Shown here in pieces: positions 41,825 to 51,392 of a DNA stretch of 64,000 bases. Both the position numbers and the translations under genes were made by a program. Each line of letters opens with the position of its first letter. Position 1 is the first letter of the stretch. Origin of the DNA: JAFGTX01 sp942492225 (GTDB lineage: Bacteria; Bacillota; Clostridia; Peptostreptococcales; Acidaminobacteraceae). The notes below the pieces were generated by a model, which was not told the origin of the DNA, ran no database searches, and saw only the letters and a list, made by a program, of their open reading frames with translations. The stretch covers positions 62,001 through 126,000 of the forward strand of contig CALODS010000001.1 in assembly GCA_942492225.1 (NCBI GenBank). The letters are read 5' to 3'.

Positions 41825-42163
41825 AACCCCTGTCCAAAAGCACTTCACAAAAGCTTTCTCCGAGCGGAGTTATTAATTTAAATCTTATTAGTTACGTCGT
41901 CTAATAACAAACTCCAAAACTAACCAGTTTCTTAAACCCTAACGACCCGAAACACTGTCGAAATTCGATCCCGTGCAAAGGTTGGTCCAGTCTCAGGCGG
42001 CACGAGATAAAGGCCTTGAGAGGGACGGCTGCGATTAGGCAGCTAACGCTAAATTATTATCTGCGTTTAATTTAATAGTCCAGTTATTTAACGTGTACCC
42101 CAGACTAAGAAACACGGCTCGCTTACTGATGATCTATACCCCTGTCGAAACCTGTACGCCCCC
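41804..42163 (-). ncRNA. ssrA: tmRNA (SsrA)
   Basis: On the minus strand the 5' end GGGGGCGTACAGGTTTCGAC pairs with the 3' end CGCCTCC-ACCA to form the tRNA-like acceptor stem. The T arm GGGGTTCGATTCCCC is visible, and CCA is encoded. The tag frame ends ADNNLALAA-stop (GCAGATAATAATTTAGCG then TTAGCTGCCTAA). Length is about 360 nt. It begins at the stop codon of smpB, its protein partner in trans-translation. Its 3' end is the integration site of the adjacent island. Confidence 0.96.
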
Positions 42164-42618
42164 TAGTATTTTTCACTAAGTGCTTGCTGTATTCTACGCT
42201 TTGAATCACGTTCAGCAATGGTATGACGCTTGTCATAAAGTTTTTTACCTTTTGCTACGGCAAGTTCCATCTTGATTAATCCTTTATCCGTTAGATAAAT
42301 AGTCAATGGAATAAGTGTAAGGCCATCTTGTGTTGTATAACCAATGAGCTTATTAATTTCTCTTCTGTTTAGAAGAAGTTTTCTTTCTCGTAAGGAATCT
42401 ACATTTGCAATATTTCCTTTTTCATAAGGGCTAATGTTCATCCCAATAACAAACACTTCATCACCTTTGACATCGCAATAGGATTCTTTGATATTGACAT
42501 GTCCTAGTCTAATTGATTTTACTTCTGTACCCGTTAATACAAGCCCAGCTTCATAAGTATCTTCTATAAAGTATTCATATCTAGCTTTCTTATTATTTGC
42601 AATTATCTTCCGACTCAT
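42163..42618 (-). CDS. smpB: SsrA-binding protein SmpB
   Basis: 151 residues. It carries the SmpB OB-fold core: NKKARYEYFIEDTYEAGLVL, GTEVKSIRLGHVNIKESYCD and NRREINKLIGYTTQDGLTLI. The basic C-terminal tail (KLYDKRHTIAERDSKRRIQQ) enters the ribosome mRNA channel in the known family mechanism. AAGGAGG lies before the ATG. Immediately upstream of ssrA and probably cotranscribed. Confidence 0.97.
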   Translation of the reverse strand: MSRKIIANNKKARYEYFIEDTYEAGLVLTGTEVKSIRLGHVNIKESYCDVKGDEVFVIGMNISPYEKGNIANVDSLRERKLLLNRREINKLIGYTTQDGLTLIPLTIYLTDKGLIKMELAVAKGKKLYDKRHTIAERDSKRRIQQALSEKY

Positions 42619-42723
42619 TGTTACACCTCCTTACCTTGCCTCGAATTGATTGTAGCATCTATTCCAACACAAGTCAAATACAGGCTTGGCACTGTAACGG
42701 TTTTTTAACATTTTCAGATAACT

Positions 42724-43149
42724 TTAAGATGTTGTCATTTTTTTGTCATTTTTCTGATCAAGTATATGATCTGCTAATTTTCTATCCTCAACGCCGATAT
42801 GTACTTTCAACCATTCCATACAAAAGTAAGTTACTTTCATCGCATTGGTTGTTGAGGTATTTTTTTCTACCAATTCCTTCAAATGATTCAGTTGTTTAAT
42901 AAAGTCATTGTGCTTAACAATATGCTCTTCTAGTTCTGGATAATCATATTTTACTTGCAAAGCTTCTTCATGCTTAAAATGAATTTTTACATAGTTTTGC
43001 AAAAAGTTTAACGTGCCTAGGACCTCTTCTTTACCTTTTCCAGTTTGCATTGCTTCTTGTAAAGCATCTACTGTTTCAATCAAAGTTAAGTGTTCTATAT
43101 CAATTTCTTCAACACCCGTCATTAATTGTTTTTCCCAAATTTCTTTCAT
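42724..43149 (-). CDS. Bacteriohemerythrin
   Basis: 141 residues forming a four-helix hemerythrin domain. Diiron ligands appear in order: DIEHLTLIE, KIHFKHEEAL (H-x-x-x-H-E-E), EEHIVKHNDFI, and KVHIGVEDRKLADHI. Such proteins bind O2 or nitric oxide and may supply, store or detoxify oxygen in anaerobes. GAAAGGAG precedes the ATG. Monocistronic. Confidence 0.92.
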   Translation of the reverse strand: MKEIWEKQLMTGVEEIDIEHLTLIETVDALQEAMQTGKGKEEVLGTLNFLQNYVKIHFKHEEALQVKYDYPELEEHIVKHNDFIKQLNHLKELVEKNTSTTNAMKVTYFCMEWLKVHIGVEDRKLADHILDQKNDKKMTTS

Positions 43150-43243
43150 TATTTTACTCCTTTCAATTCAGTCTATATTTTTATCCGTTATCCTTCCTTC
43201 ATAAGCTGAAATTGTGTAAAATGGTATTGAGAGGGGATTTAGT

Positions 43244-45307
43244 ATGAAGACAAAAATATTAACTTGTATTGTATGTATGGCTTGTTTAATGCCACTAAGT
43301 TTTAGTGAAACAAGTGACCCTATTATTTATTTTGATAGTATCACATCTACATACGGACTTAAAGACTCAGATGGAAAAATTCTTACAAACAATTCTTATG
43401 ATGGTATCGACGATTTTGTTAACAATCGGGCAATCGTACAACATAATGGCCTATTTGGTGTAATATCTTCTGATGGACAAGAACTTGTGGCACCAAGTTA
43501 TAAATATATTTCAACTTATAAAAATGGTTTTGCTACAGTTTTTAAAGACAATCTTGCGGGTGTTCTTAACTTAAATGGTGAAATAGTTGTCCCTTTTGAG
43601 TACAATGATATTTCAGCCTTTAAAAATGGTAATGCACTTGCCTACAAGAATACAAAACTTGGACTCATTTCTTCAAAAAATCAGGTCATCCACCCATTTG
43701 TTTGGGATGAGGTAAATATGATTGATTTTACAAAAGAGTTCACGACTTTTGTTTTTAGACAAGGCAATTCATACGGTGTCGCTTCATTTAACGGTGCTAT
43801 ATTGATGAATCCACAAGAAAAAGAACTCTTTCATATTTCTGATAAACAAATTGCTTTTGTCGATGGTAATAAAATTGGTGTAATGAATCACGATGGTGAT
43901 ACGCTGGTAACGCCTATTTATGACAGCATTTATATAGCAGGAAAAGGATATGTGGGCAAAAAAGATTCTCAATACTTTTTCTTGAATCTACAAAAAGGAA
44001 CTATTAGTTCCAGTTACGATAGTGTTAGTGAGTTATCTGAGAATAATTATCTCGTCTCAAAAGACGGCAAAAAAGGTATTTTTGATGCAATCACTCACAC
44101 AGAATTAATATCGACAGCGTATGATGACATACGATTGTTGCAAAACCCTCATAACAAAGAAGCTTTATATTACGAACTTATTCGCGAGTCTACAATTCAA
44201 GAAAACGTCGTATATAGAGGTGTACATTCTTTGGAAGGCAAGGAACTTATTCCAGCTCTTTATTCTAAACTTGGATTTATCAACGATCAACTGCTTGCGT
44301 ATTATGATCCCCAAAACACTATCGGGCTTTATAACCTCACCACTAACGCAGATAGCGGACTGATCTATAAATCACTAAAGTACAATGTCGACAATCAATT
44401 TGGCGTTATTACAGTCAAAAGTGGACAGTATGGCCTCTTAAACAATGCTGGTGAAACATTAGTTACTCCTTCTTCTGATTATATTTATGAAAATGGTAAC
44501 TTTTACATTATAGAAAAAAATAATAAAAAAGCTCTCTTTTCAAAAGAAAACAATCGCTTAACAGCATTTAAATTTGATACAATCTTTAGTTTTCAGACGA
44601 TTGGTGAAGTAAAGGCTTCTATTATTTCCGTTAATGGTTTATGGGGACTTTTATCTCCTAGTGGAACCTATTTGGTCGCGCCTGAATATGATGCCATTAA
44701 CGAATTTGTAAATGGTTATGCTATTGTTTCAAAAGATGGTTTATACGGCTTTATCGATACCAAAGGTGAGCTCGTTATTGCGCCTCAATTTGAAGACGTT
44801 TCATCCTTCAACAATGGTATTGCCATCGCTAAGAAAAATGGTTTATACGGTTATATTCAGCCAAATGGAAGATTTATAATTCCTGCTATCTACGATAACA
44901 TTAAACCCTTTAAAGCTGATGGTCATGCGGTTGTTACGTTAAAAGACAAAAAAGGGATTATCAATAGAGATGGAAGTTATTTTCTTAAACCGATTTATAA
45001 ATCTCTAACATTTGTTGGTGATGACTTAATCATCACACAAGACAATGGAAACAAAAAATATGGTCTTCTTAAGCCAACGGGCGAAGAGATCACAAAACAC
45101 ATTTATGATGACATTGGATCTTTTTTCAAAGAAAAAACTACCTTTGTAAAAATAAATAACAAATACGCATTACTCAATATTAAAGGTGATGTTCTAACGC
45201 AGTTCATTTTCGATGAAATGAGTCTCTTCAACAATGGTTTTGCGACCATAAAAATTGGCGAGAAACGTGGTTTCATCAATACCAAGGGTGATTACATCTT
45301 AGAATAA
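43244..45307 (+). CDS. Exported WG-repeat protein (687 aa)
   Basis: A signal peptide (residues 1-20, MKTKILTCIVCMACLMPLSF) is followed by about a dozen WG-type beta repeats of 40-55 residues. Typical units read YGLKDSDGKILTNNSYDGID and YGFIDTKGELVIAPQFEDVS, the G-x-I/L-x-x-x-G-x-x-V/I-x-P-x-Y-D pattern. The repeats probably form a beta-propeller or solenoid at the cell surface. Its convergent neighbour at 45378 is a paralogue of almost equal length. GAGAGGGGAT precedes the ATG. Function unknown. Confidence 0.88.
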   Translation: MKTKILTCIVCMACLMPLSFSETSDPIIYFDSITSTYGLKDSDGKILTNNSYDGIDDFVNNRAIVQHNGLFGVISSDGQELVAPSYKYISTYKNGFATVFKDNLAGVLNLNGEIVVPFEYNDISAFKNGNALAYKNTKLGLISSKNQVIHPFVWDEVNMIDFTKEFTTFVFRQGNSYGVASFNGAILMNPQEKELFHISDKQIAFVDGNKIGVMNHDGDTLVTPIYDSIYIAGKGYVGKKDSQYFFLNLQKGTISSSYDSVSELSENNYLVSKDGKKGIFDAITHTELISTAYDDIRLLQNPHNKEALYYELIRESTIQENVVYRGVHSLEGKELIPALYSKLGFINDQLLAYYDPQNTIGLYNLTTNADSGLIYKSLKYNVDNQFGVITVKSGQYGLLNNAGETLVTPSSDYIYENGNFYIIEKNNKKALFSKENNRLTAFKFDTIFSFQTIGEVKASIISVNGLWGLLSPSGTYLVAPEYDAINEFVNGYAIVSKDGLYGFIDTKGELVIAPQFEDVSSFNNGIAIAKKNGLYGYIQPNGRFIIPAIYDNIKPFKADGHAVVTLKDKKGIINRDGSYFLKPIYKSLTFVGDDLIITQDNGNKKYGLLKPTGEEITKHIYDDIGSFFKEKTTFVKINNKYALLNIKGDVLTQFIFDEMSLFNNGFATIKIGEKRGFINTKGDYILE

Positions 45308-45327
45308 TTTATTCAATCAAAAAAACA

Positions 45328-45353
45328 AAAGCGGTGACCGTTGGTCACCGCTT
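45328..45353. terminator. Bidirectional terminator between WG-repeat genes
   Basis: Stem AAAGCGGTGACC / GGTCACCGCTTT with an upstream A run and downstream T residues, placed between the convergent stops. Confidence 0.85.
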
Positions 45354-45377
45354 TAATCGTTCATAATTTATGGTTGT

Positions 45378-47435
45378 TTATTTTAAAATATATTCGCCTC
45401 TAACGTTCATAACGCCTTCTCTGCCACCAATTCTAATGTCAGCAAGACCATCATAAAAAGAATTAATTGAATCGAATTCAAACAATGTTAAGACTTCTGC
45501 TTTATCATTTATCAATGCATATTTTGAGTTGATTTGTACGTACGTTACACCTTCAGAACCAAAATAGCCAATATCATCATAAATCGGTTTTACAATAACT
45601 TCACCTGTTGTCTTAACAATTCCGAACTTGTCAGTTTCACTATCAAGTACAATAACTAGCTGATCATTAATCGGACTCATGTCGCCATAAATTGCAGGAA
45701 CTGTATATTGACCTAATTTATTAATGAGTCCCATTTTGCCATCTACTTCAACTGCAGCGAAGCCAGTATCGCTAAATTCACTTGCATAATCATATTTAGC
45801 TGGTATTCCTATTAATCCATTTGTTTTGATATAACCATATTTTCCGTCAATTTCAACGACTGCCATTCCATTAATGAAATCCTCAATATCTCTGTACTTT
45901 GGCTCAAGAACAACTTGGCCTTTAGTATTGATAAAGCCTTTTAGGTTGTCTTTAGTAATGATTGAGTATCCACCTAAGAAACCACTTATATCGTCATATA
46001 CTGGTTGCAATAAATAAGAGCCATCTTCTTTGATATACCCATACTTTCCACCAATACCTACAATAGCTATTTTAGAATTACCAACTGTTTCAAACTCAGA
46101 TATTTCATCGTATTTATACGAACTCAATTTTCTTGTTTTCTTATTAAACAATGCTAACTTTTCATCTTTCTCGATTGCGTAATAAGATCCTCTATCATAA
46201 ATATAATCCGCCGTTGCTTCAACAAGAACTGTACCTTTAGCATCTAAAACACCATAGTAGCCTTCAATCGTCGAAACTATAATATAGTCACTTGTCTCGC
46301 TATAGTCTACAGTTTCATAGATTTCACCTGAATCCTTTTTCGTCGATAAAGAATATAAACCGTAATTATAATATGAATCATAATACATGACCAAGTCAGG
46401 GTTAATAAATTCTAAATCATATGCATTGGGTTCAACAAGAATTTTTCCTTTTAAGTCTGCAATTCCTGTTTTATAAGACCAGTCTTCTCCACTTAATTCT
46501 ATTTTCAAATATTTTTTTTCAGGTGTGCCTAAATCACTAATTAAAGAGATATCTGAATAAATTGCAGGCATAATTTCTTTCATTTGCACTGCATCAAACA
46601 CTCCATAACCCTCATCTGTAGAATAAACACTCAACGCATCATCAATTTCTGTATAAGAGTAAAAAGGACTGCTCACTGCATTTCCTGCTGCATTTAAGAA
46701 AACATTGTATCCATCTTTTTCTGCAATATAGCCTTTCCCAGAAACATAAACGCTTTCATATTTTGCTTCAACTAATGTCTTACCGCTAAAATCAACAACG
46801 CCTATACCATCATCTTTTGATACCGCAACTTTATCGTTTGCAATATGAAATAACTGATCTTTGACTGGACCATATAATATTTTACCATCAAAATTAGCAA
46901 CCCCATACTCTTCACCCTCAACATACACGAAAGTAGAGTAACCTTTTAGAAAATCAACCATATTTACATCATCCCAAACAAAATCTTTAATAACTTTGTT
47001 TGATTTAGAAATCACACCAATTTTGCTATTTTTTATTGCAAGAGCATTTTGACCAACAAATAGTGACATATCTTCATATTCAAATGGAACAATCACCTTA
47101 CCCGTTGTATCAATTGCACCTGCTAATTCATCTTTATAAGCAACTGCAATACCATTTTTAAACATGCTGATGTAGCTATATGTTGGCTTCAAAATTTCTT
47201 TGCCTGCTTCATTTATAAAGCCTGACAAACCATCAAGTGTCACAACTGCGTATCCTTCATTAAATGATTCAATTGAATCATACAAAGGTGACATAATCAC
47301 CTCGTCGTTTTCATCTTTTAGTCCGTAAAGCGAAGTATCATAATCATAATATGATATAGGTGATTTTTCACCTGCAAAACTTACTGGTAACAGTAAAAAT
47401 ACCGCAAGTAAACATAGTATCTTTCTAATATTCAT
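45378..47435 (-). CDS. Exported WG-repeat protein (685 aa)
   Basis: A signal peptide (MNIRKILCLLAVFLLLPVSF) precedes WG repeats throughout, for example YGLKDENDEVIMSPLYDSIE and KGFINTKGQVVLEPKYRDIE. Order and sequence of repeats correspond to the plus-strand paralogue along the full length, including DFVWDDVNMVDF versus PFVWDEVNMIDF. An inverted gene duplication followed by divergence explains the pair. ATAAGGAGA precedes the ATG. More acidic and Tyr-rich than its partner. Confidence 0.88.
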   Translation of the reverse strand: MNIRKILCLLAVFLLLPVSFAGEKSPISYYDYDTSLYGLKDENDEVIMSPLYDSIESFNEGYAVVTLDGLSGFINEAGKEILKPTYSYISMFKNGIAVAYKDELAGAIDTTGKVIVPFEYEDMSLFVGQNALAIKNSKIGVISKSNKVIKDFVWDDVNMVDFLKGYSTFVYVEGEEYGVANFDGKILYGPVKDQLFHIANDKVAVSKDDGIGVVDFSGKTLVEAKYESVYVSGKGYIAEKDGYNVFLNAAGNAVSSPFYSYTEIDDALSVYSTDEGYGVFDAVQMKEIMPAIYSDISLISDLGTPEKKYLKIELSGEDWSYKTGIADLKGKILVEPNAYDLEFINPDLVMYYDSYYNYGLYSLSTKKDSGEIYETVDYSETSDYIIVSTIEGYYGVLDAKGTVLVEATADYIYDRGSYYAIEKDEKLALFNKKTRKLSSYKYDEISEFETVGNSKIAIVGIGGKYGYIKEDGSYLLQPVYDDISGFLGGYSIITKDNLKGFINTKGQVVLEPKYRDIEDFINGMAVVEIDGKYGYIKTNGLIGIPAKYDYASEFSDTGFAAVEVDGKMGLINKLGQYTVPAIYGDMSPINDQLVIVLDSETDKFGIVKTTGEVIVKPIYDDIGYFGSEGVTYVQINSKYALINDKAEVLTLFEFDSINSFYDGLADIRIGGREGVMNVRGEYILK

Positions 47436-47551
47436 TTTTCTTCTCCTTATCTCTATAATAGTGTCTTTTAAATATATTTAGTCACTATAGCACACATATA
47501 TTAACAGTTTATTAAATTTTAATAAACCTTGCTTATATGCTACAACGAAGA

Positions 47552-47917
47552 TTATTGATTAAGTTGCACGAGTTGAATTCTATAACCATTTGGATCTTGT
47601 ATATAGAAAAATTTTATTGCTGGTGATGGTTCAAATGGTCCTTCTAGTATTTCTATTCCCTTTTGTTTTAACACTTCAATAGTTTCATCTACGTTATCCA
47701 CTTGAAAACCAGTGGATACATGGGATGATAGGTTAACCTCTTTAAGAGCATCACTGCAGATAAGTTCAAATTTGCTTTCACCATCACCCAAAAAAGCAAT
47801 TTCTACACCCGGTCCTGCTAGATATTTTCTATCTATCGTCAGACCTAAAACACCTACATAAAATTCTAATGACGTATCCATATTGTTCACCATAATAGTT
47901 GTCCATAAATTTTTCAA
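47552..47917 (-). CDS. VOC-family protein
   Basis: 121 residues of the glyoxalase/bleomycin-resistance fold: TIMVNNMDTSLEFYVGVLGL at the start and IKFFYIQDPNGYRIQLVQL with the distal metal-Glu position replaced by Gln at the end. It begins with TTG at 47917, 8 nt after AGGAGG; no Met is better placed. Downstream of the HAD-hydrolase gene by 12 nt, so likely in its operon. Confidence 0.85.
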   Translation of the reverse strand: MKNLWTTIMVNNMDTSLEFYVGVLGLTIDRKYLAGPGVEIAFLGDGESKFELICSDALKEVNLSSHVSTGFQVDNVDETIEVLKQKGIEILEGPFEPSPAIKFFYIQDPNGYRIQLVQLNQ

Positions 47918-47929
47918 TAGACTGTCCTC

Positions 47930-48757
47930 CTATTTCATTTCGTTTAAGATAAATTTATTGATAACATGAAGTAAACCATCCTCTTCATTGCTAATCGTTA
48001 CAAAATCTGCAATATCTTTTGCTGCATCTACGGCATTATCCATTGCAACACCTAATCCTGCATACTCAATCATATCAATGTCATTTTCATTATCACCAGA
48101 CGCAATGGTTTCTTCACGAAGGATTGAATAGTATTTATTTAATTGGGCAATTGCATCCCCTTTATTCACGCCTTCCGCCATAATATCGAAAGAATTTTTC
48201 AGAGATTTATAGCAGGATATCCCTTCAATTTCCATGATTTCTTCCATCATACGAAGTGATGCATCACTGTCATCACAATAAACGCCCATTTTATAAAGTG
48301 TCAATCCTCTGTCTAAAAACTCATTGTAATCCTTTAAAAGTTCTGTAGGGACTCTTTTTTCTTCTGTCGCTGTTTTAGAAAGCTCTGCAAAACGTTTAAG
48401 TATAAACTCATATTGTTCTGAGTGAATTGTATTTTCCGTATAATAATGAAAATAAGTATTATATTTCGAACAAATATCACTGACCCTTCTTGCTAAACTT
48501 GTTTCTAAAGGTTTTTCATAAATAATTTCACCTGTTTTAGTATCTTTTATTAGAGCACCATTACATGTAATGATAGGCCCTTCTATACCCAGATCAATAT
48601 ATGGCCATTTTGCAGCAGGATATACACGTCCAGTTGCAATAACAAATTTAACCCCTTTTTCAATAATGTCATAAATGCCTTGTCTTGTTGGTTGTGTAAT
48701 TTCTTTTGCATTATTCAGTAGGGTACCATCAATATCTGTTACTAATAATTTGTACAT
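47930..48757 (-). CDS. Cof-type HAD-IIB family phosphatase
   Basis: 275 residues. HAD motif I is LLVTDIDGTLLNN (nucleophile Asp) at residue 8, motif II ATGRVYPA near 41, the Lys motif in GVNKGDAI near 195, and motif IV SGDNENDIDM near 217. The C2B cap lies between. Such enzymes dephosphorylate sugar phosphates or cofactors such as FMN. It is 15 nt after RNase R. Substrate unknown. Confidence 0.92.
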   Translation of the reverse strand: MYKLLVTDIDGTLLNNAKEITQPTRQGIYDIIEKGVKFVIATGRVYPAAKWPYIDLGIEGPIITCNGALIKDTKTGEIIYEKPLETSLARRVSDICSKYNTYFHYYTENTIHSEQYEFILKRFAELSKTATEEKRVPTELLKDYNEFLDRGLTLYKMGVYCDDSDASLRMMEEIMEIEGISCYKSLKNSFDIMAEGVNKGDAIAQLNKYYSILREETIASGDNENDIDMIEYAGLGVAMDNAVDAAKDIADFVTISNEEDGLLHVINKFILNEMK

Positions 48758-48772
48758 TTAGTCACATCCTAT

Positions 48773-50896
48773 TTAGTCTTCTATTTTTTTGATCATGATG
48801 AAGTCAATTTCTCTTGCATCTATATCTACTTTTTCAACTTTGACAACAACAGTATCGCCTATCGTATATCTTTTCTTTAATCGTTCACCTTGTAAAGCCA
48901 AATTGTCTTCATCATAGATATAATAATCGTCATTTAAACTCTTTACATGAACAAGACCTTCACACATATTATCGAGTTCTACATACAGTCCAAAAGAAGT
49001 GACTGAAGATATAAAACCATTGAATTCTTCACCAATAAATTGGCTCATATATTGTGCCATTTTCAAATCATCTGTGTCACGTTCTGCTTTTTCTGCAACA
49101 CGTTCTTGTTCTGATGATTGTAAAGAGGCTTCTGCTACAATTTGTTCTAAACGCTTAATGCGATTATCTGTTATTTTAGACTTAAGCATCTCTTTGATAA
49201 TTCTATGAATTTGAAGATCTGGATATCGTCTAATTGGTGATGTAAAGTGACAGTAATATTCTGATGCTAAACCAAAGTGTCCTTCGTTTATCGGCGAATA
49301 TTTGGCTTGTCGAAGAGAACGTAACATCAACTTACTAATTAAATGTTCTTCTTTTTTACCTTCCAGTTTTGTCAATAAATTTTGAATTGCTTTTGGGTGA
49401 ACTTCTCCGTTGACGCCTTTTACAAAGTAGCCAAAGTTGTGAATAACCTTGTTAAAGGTTGCAATCTTTTCTTCACTTGGAACCTCATGTATACGGTAAA
49501 CAAATGGGAGTTCCATCCAGTGCATATGCTCAGCTACCGTTTCATTAGCGACCAACATAAATTCTTCAATAATTTTGTTGGCAATACGTCTCTCCTGCTT
49601 TACAATATCAATTGGGCGACCTTCTTCATCTAATAAAATTTTTGCTTCAGAGAAGTTAAAATCAATCATTCCCCTTCTCGTTCTCTTCTCTCTCAAGGTG
49701 ATTTGTAATTGTTGCATCACTTTGAACGTTTCATTTAAATAGTCGTATTTGCTAAGTTCTGGACGCTCAACGCCTTCCAATATGTCTGAAACGTCAGTAT
49801 AGGTTAGTCGTTCAACCGTCTTAATAACCGACTCGTAAATTTCATGATTTACAACAGTTCCTTTATCATCAATTTCCATGTTAACACTTAATGTTAATCG
49901 ATTGACCTGTGGATTTAAACTACACACGCCGTTTGACAATCGTTTAGGTAGCATAGGAATTACGCGATCTATCAGGTATACACTCGTTGCGCGTTTAAAA
50001 GCCTCTTTGTCTAGTTTAGAGTTTTCTTTAACATAATGAGTGACATCTGCAATATGAACACCTAAAAGAATATTTCCATTTTCAAGAACTTTAACCGATA
50101 CAGCATCATCTAAGTCTTTGGCATCTGCGCCATCGATTGTAAAGATAATTTCTTCTCGTAAATCGCGACGACCCACAATATCTTCTTCTGGTACTTCTGT
50201 AGGAATTGTTTCTGCTTCTGCAACAACCTTTTTAGGAAATTCTTCAGGTAATTTGTATTTACGAATAACCGATAGAATATCGGCTTCATTGCTTCCTTTT
50301 TTGCCAAGGATTTCAATGATTTTACCTTCAGGATTTTTACGACCTACAGGCCATTTTATTACCTTAACAACAACTTTGTCACCGTCTTCTGCTTTTCCTA
50401 CAAAACTCTCCGGTACATAAACATCCACACCAATACGTTTTTCATCAGCTACAACAAATCCAAAATTCTTTGCTTTTTGAAATGTACCAACAATTTCAGT
50501 ATTCGCACGTTCTAATATTTTTTGAACTTCTCCTTCTTGTCGCTTTTCTTCTACAGAAGAAGAGGTAATTGCAATCTGAACAATATCTCCATGCATTGCG
50601 CCATTTAAAGATTCAGCGGGAATATAGACATCTCCACTTGCAACTTCAGGGATAAAGAAACCGAATCCTTTTTGAGCACCTTGAATTTTTCCTTTTTTAA
50701 GGCCATAAAATTCAGGTATTGCATACTTCTTCTTACGTGTAACCATTAATTCTCCATTACGTTCTAACTCATCAAGAATAGCGAAGAATTCTCCCATTTG
50801 CTTTTTATCTATATTAAATATTTCAGCAAGTTCCACATCCATTAGCGGACGTTCCACTTCTTTAAGAAGCGCTACTATTTTCTCTTTTATTTTCAT
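48773..50896 (-). CDS. rnr: Ribonuclease R
   Basis: About 707 residues. Domain order is N-terminal winged helix (residues 1-60), two cold-shock OB domains (GAQKGFGFFIPE and KNFGFVVADEKR), the RNB catalytic domain with IDGADAKDLDDAVSV supplying the Mg-binding Asp residues, and a C-terminal S1 domain (FNGFISSVTSFGLYVELDN). It is a processive 3'-5' exonuclease for structured RNA and works with tmRNA-SmpB in mRNA decay. Start at 50896 chosen because AAGGAGG lies 7 nt upstream; an upstream in-frame start overlaps it. The lysine-rich C-terminal tail of some homologues is absent. Confidence 0.95.
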   Translation of the reverse strand: MKIKEKIVALLKEVERPLMDVELAEIFNIDKKQMGEFFAILDELERNGELMVTRKKKYAIPEFYGLKKGKIQGAQKGFGFFIPEVASGDVYIPAESLNGAMHGDIVQIAITSSSVEEKRQEGEVQKILERANTEIVGTFQKAKNFGFVVADEKRIGVDVYVPESFVGKAEDGDKVVVKVIKWPVGRKNPEGKIIEILGKKGSNEADILSVIRKYKLPEEFPKKVVAEAETIPTEVPEEDIVGRRDLREEIIFTIDGADAKDLDDAVSVKVLENGNILLGVHIADVTHYVKENSKLDKEAFKRATSVYLIDRVIPMLPKRLSNGVCSLNPQVNRLTLSVNMEIDDKGTVVNHEIYESVIKTVERLTYTDVSDILEGVERPELSKYDYLNETFKVMQQLQITLREKRTRRGMIDFNFSEAKILLDEEGRPIDIVKQERRIANKIIEEFMLVANETVAEHMHWMELPFVYRIHEVPSEEKIATFNKVIHNFGYFVKGVNGEVHPKAIQNLLTKLEGKKEEHLISKLMLRSLRQAKYSPINEGHFGLASEYYCHFTSPIRRYPDLQIHRIIKEMLKSKITDNRIKRLEQIVAEASLQSSEQERVAEKAERDTDDLKMAQYMSQFIGEEFNGFISSVTSFGLYVELDNMCEGLVHVKSLNDDYYIYDEDNLALQGERLKKRYTIGDTVVVKVEKVDIDAREIDFIMIKKIED

Positions 50897-51002
50897 CACG
50901 TGCCTCCTTAGCCCCATGTATTTTCTTTTATCTTTTATACCCTATTATTATTATAACAAAAGATTGATTAATTCCTATTAAAATCATCATATAATCACGT
51001 AA

Positions 51003-51031
51003 GAAACCCTCGACACGTTATCGAGGGTTTC
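51003..51031. terminator. Strong hairpin upstream of rnr
   Basis: Perfect 11-bp stem GAAACCCTCGA / TCGAGGGTTTC without a good T tail on the minus strand. It may be an mRNA leader structure rather than a terminator. Confidence 0.4.
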
Positions 51032-51351
51032 GGGAAGGTTTATAAAAGGTTTTGAAAACGAATATTTTCTAACCAAATTCAGTATAGCATCAGTCAAAAA
51101 AAAATGAAAGATATTTTTTTCACAAAATCGTATTTTATTTTAAACATTTTTATTAAATTAATCCTTCCACTTAGACGTTTGAAAATGAGGGTTTAAAAGA
51201 ATTTTGCATGTACAAACTATTACACATTAATGTATATAGATGTAAAGTGATGCATATTATTTTAATACATATTATTTATTTAGGTTTTTTCGTTATAAAT
51301 TTATCAATTTTTTATTCTAGCTTTTCAAAATTATCACTAAATAAAGTAAAA

Positions 51352-51383
51352 AAATTCTCCCACACATATGTACAGGAGAATTT
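51352..51383 (-). terminator. Terminator of the NhaC-family gene
   Basis: Stem AAATTCTCC / GGAGAATTT followed on the minus strand by a run of T, just after the stop at 51393. Confidence 0.8.
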
Positions 51384-51392
51384 ATATTTTTT

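Larger units (their letters stand above)
50897..51392. other. Intergenic region between nhaC-type gene and rnr
   Basis: No gene is supported. It holds the terminator of the antiporter gene and a second strong hairpin at 51003-51031. The rest is AT-rich. Confidence 0.5.
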
